DNA from: Marivivens sp.
GTDB taxonomy: Bacteria; Pseudomonadota; Alphaproteobacteria; Rhodobacterales; Rhodobacteraceae
Direction: 5' to 3'
Assembly (NCBI GenBank): GCA_024642185.1
Contig: JAHEBR010000010.1
Span: 1 to 24,582, forward strand
Length of the DNA: 24,582 nucleotides
How positions within the stretch are numbered: position 1 is the stretch's first letter; each line of letters begins with the position of its first letter. This document shows positions 24,568-24,582 of the stretch, in pieces. A model generated the notes under the pieces. The model was not told where the DNA came from. It saw only the letters and a list, made by a program, of their open reading frames with translations, and made no database searches. The translations under genes and the position numbers were made by a program.

Positions 24568-24582
24568 TCAGAGCATCGCCAT
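24568..24582 (-). CDS. fabG: C-terminal end of a gene, probably 3-oxoacyl-ACP reductase FabG
   Basis: Only the last four codons and stop are present: Met-Ala-Met-Leu-stop on the minus strand. Alphaproteobacterial FabG commonly ends in a Gly-Gly-Met-Ala-Met-(Ile/Leu) tail, and fabG normally precedes acpP and fabF. The fragment is followed by a proper terminator, which supports a real gene end. With four residues the identification is an inference from context and cannot be confirmed inside the window. Confidence 0.5.
   Translation of the reverse strand: MAML

Overview
The window looks like a GC-rich alphaproteobacterial chromosome segment, most likely Rhodobacterales (Rhodobacter/Roseobacter lineage). 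Three things point there: the order ftsB-pdhABC, a lipoyl domain fused to the E1-beta subunit PdhB, and a complete Rhodobacter capsulatus-type gene transfer agent (GTA) cluster lying between mltG and cysE.

Layout. (1) 1-4545, + strand: ftsB, a short promoter region with a sharp inverted repeat, then pdhA, a small VOC/glyoxalase-family gene, pdhB and pdhC, closed by a strong intrinsic terminator. (2) 4607-4942, +: a small AhpD/carboxymuconolactone decarboxylase-like protein, convergent with cysE. (3) 4947-6107, -: cysE and, upstream in the same open frame, a small conserved-looking ORF that starts on the stop codon of the last GTA gene. (4) 6107-19924, -: the GTA structural cluster in canonical order: small terminase, large terminase, portal, small membrane protein (3.5), prohead protease, major capsid, connector, head closure, DUF3168 tail terminator, major tail protein, gp10, gp10.1, tape measure, distal tail protein (DUF2460), hub (DUF2163), NlpC/P60 peptidase and the ~1300-residue TIM-barrel host-interaction protein. 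No frame is broken, and most adjacent stops and starts overlap by a few bases, so the cluster looks functional and translationally coupled. There is no integrase, repressor or replication gene, which fits a GTA and not an integrating prophage. (5) 20103-22516, -: fabF-mltG, ended by an intrinsic terminator that insulates the GTA promoter region. (6) 22659-24582: a + strand CPBP (Abi) membrane protease gene, then acpP and a TetR-family regulator on the - strand, and at the right edge the last codons and terminator of a gene that is probably fabG.

How the parts relate. Region 1 makes the pyruvate dehydrogenase complex (pyruvate to acetyl-CoA). Regions 5-6 are the fatty-acid synthesis block (fabG, acpP, fabF), into which a TetR gene and a CPBP gene appear to have been inserted. 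MltG and FtsB act on cell-wall growth and division. The GTA genes build a small tailed particle that packages host DNA; its regulators, head spikes and lysis genes are encoded elsewhere.

I found no tRNA, rRNA, CRISPR array or insertion sequence, and no gap above about 300 bp without a gene. The most unusual points are the read-through ORF joined to cysE, a possible -1 frameshift site at gp10/gp10.1, the operator-like palindrome before pdhA, and the inserted VOC, CPBP and TetR genes. All family assignments come from reading motifs by eye; no database search was run.
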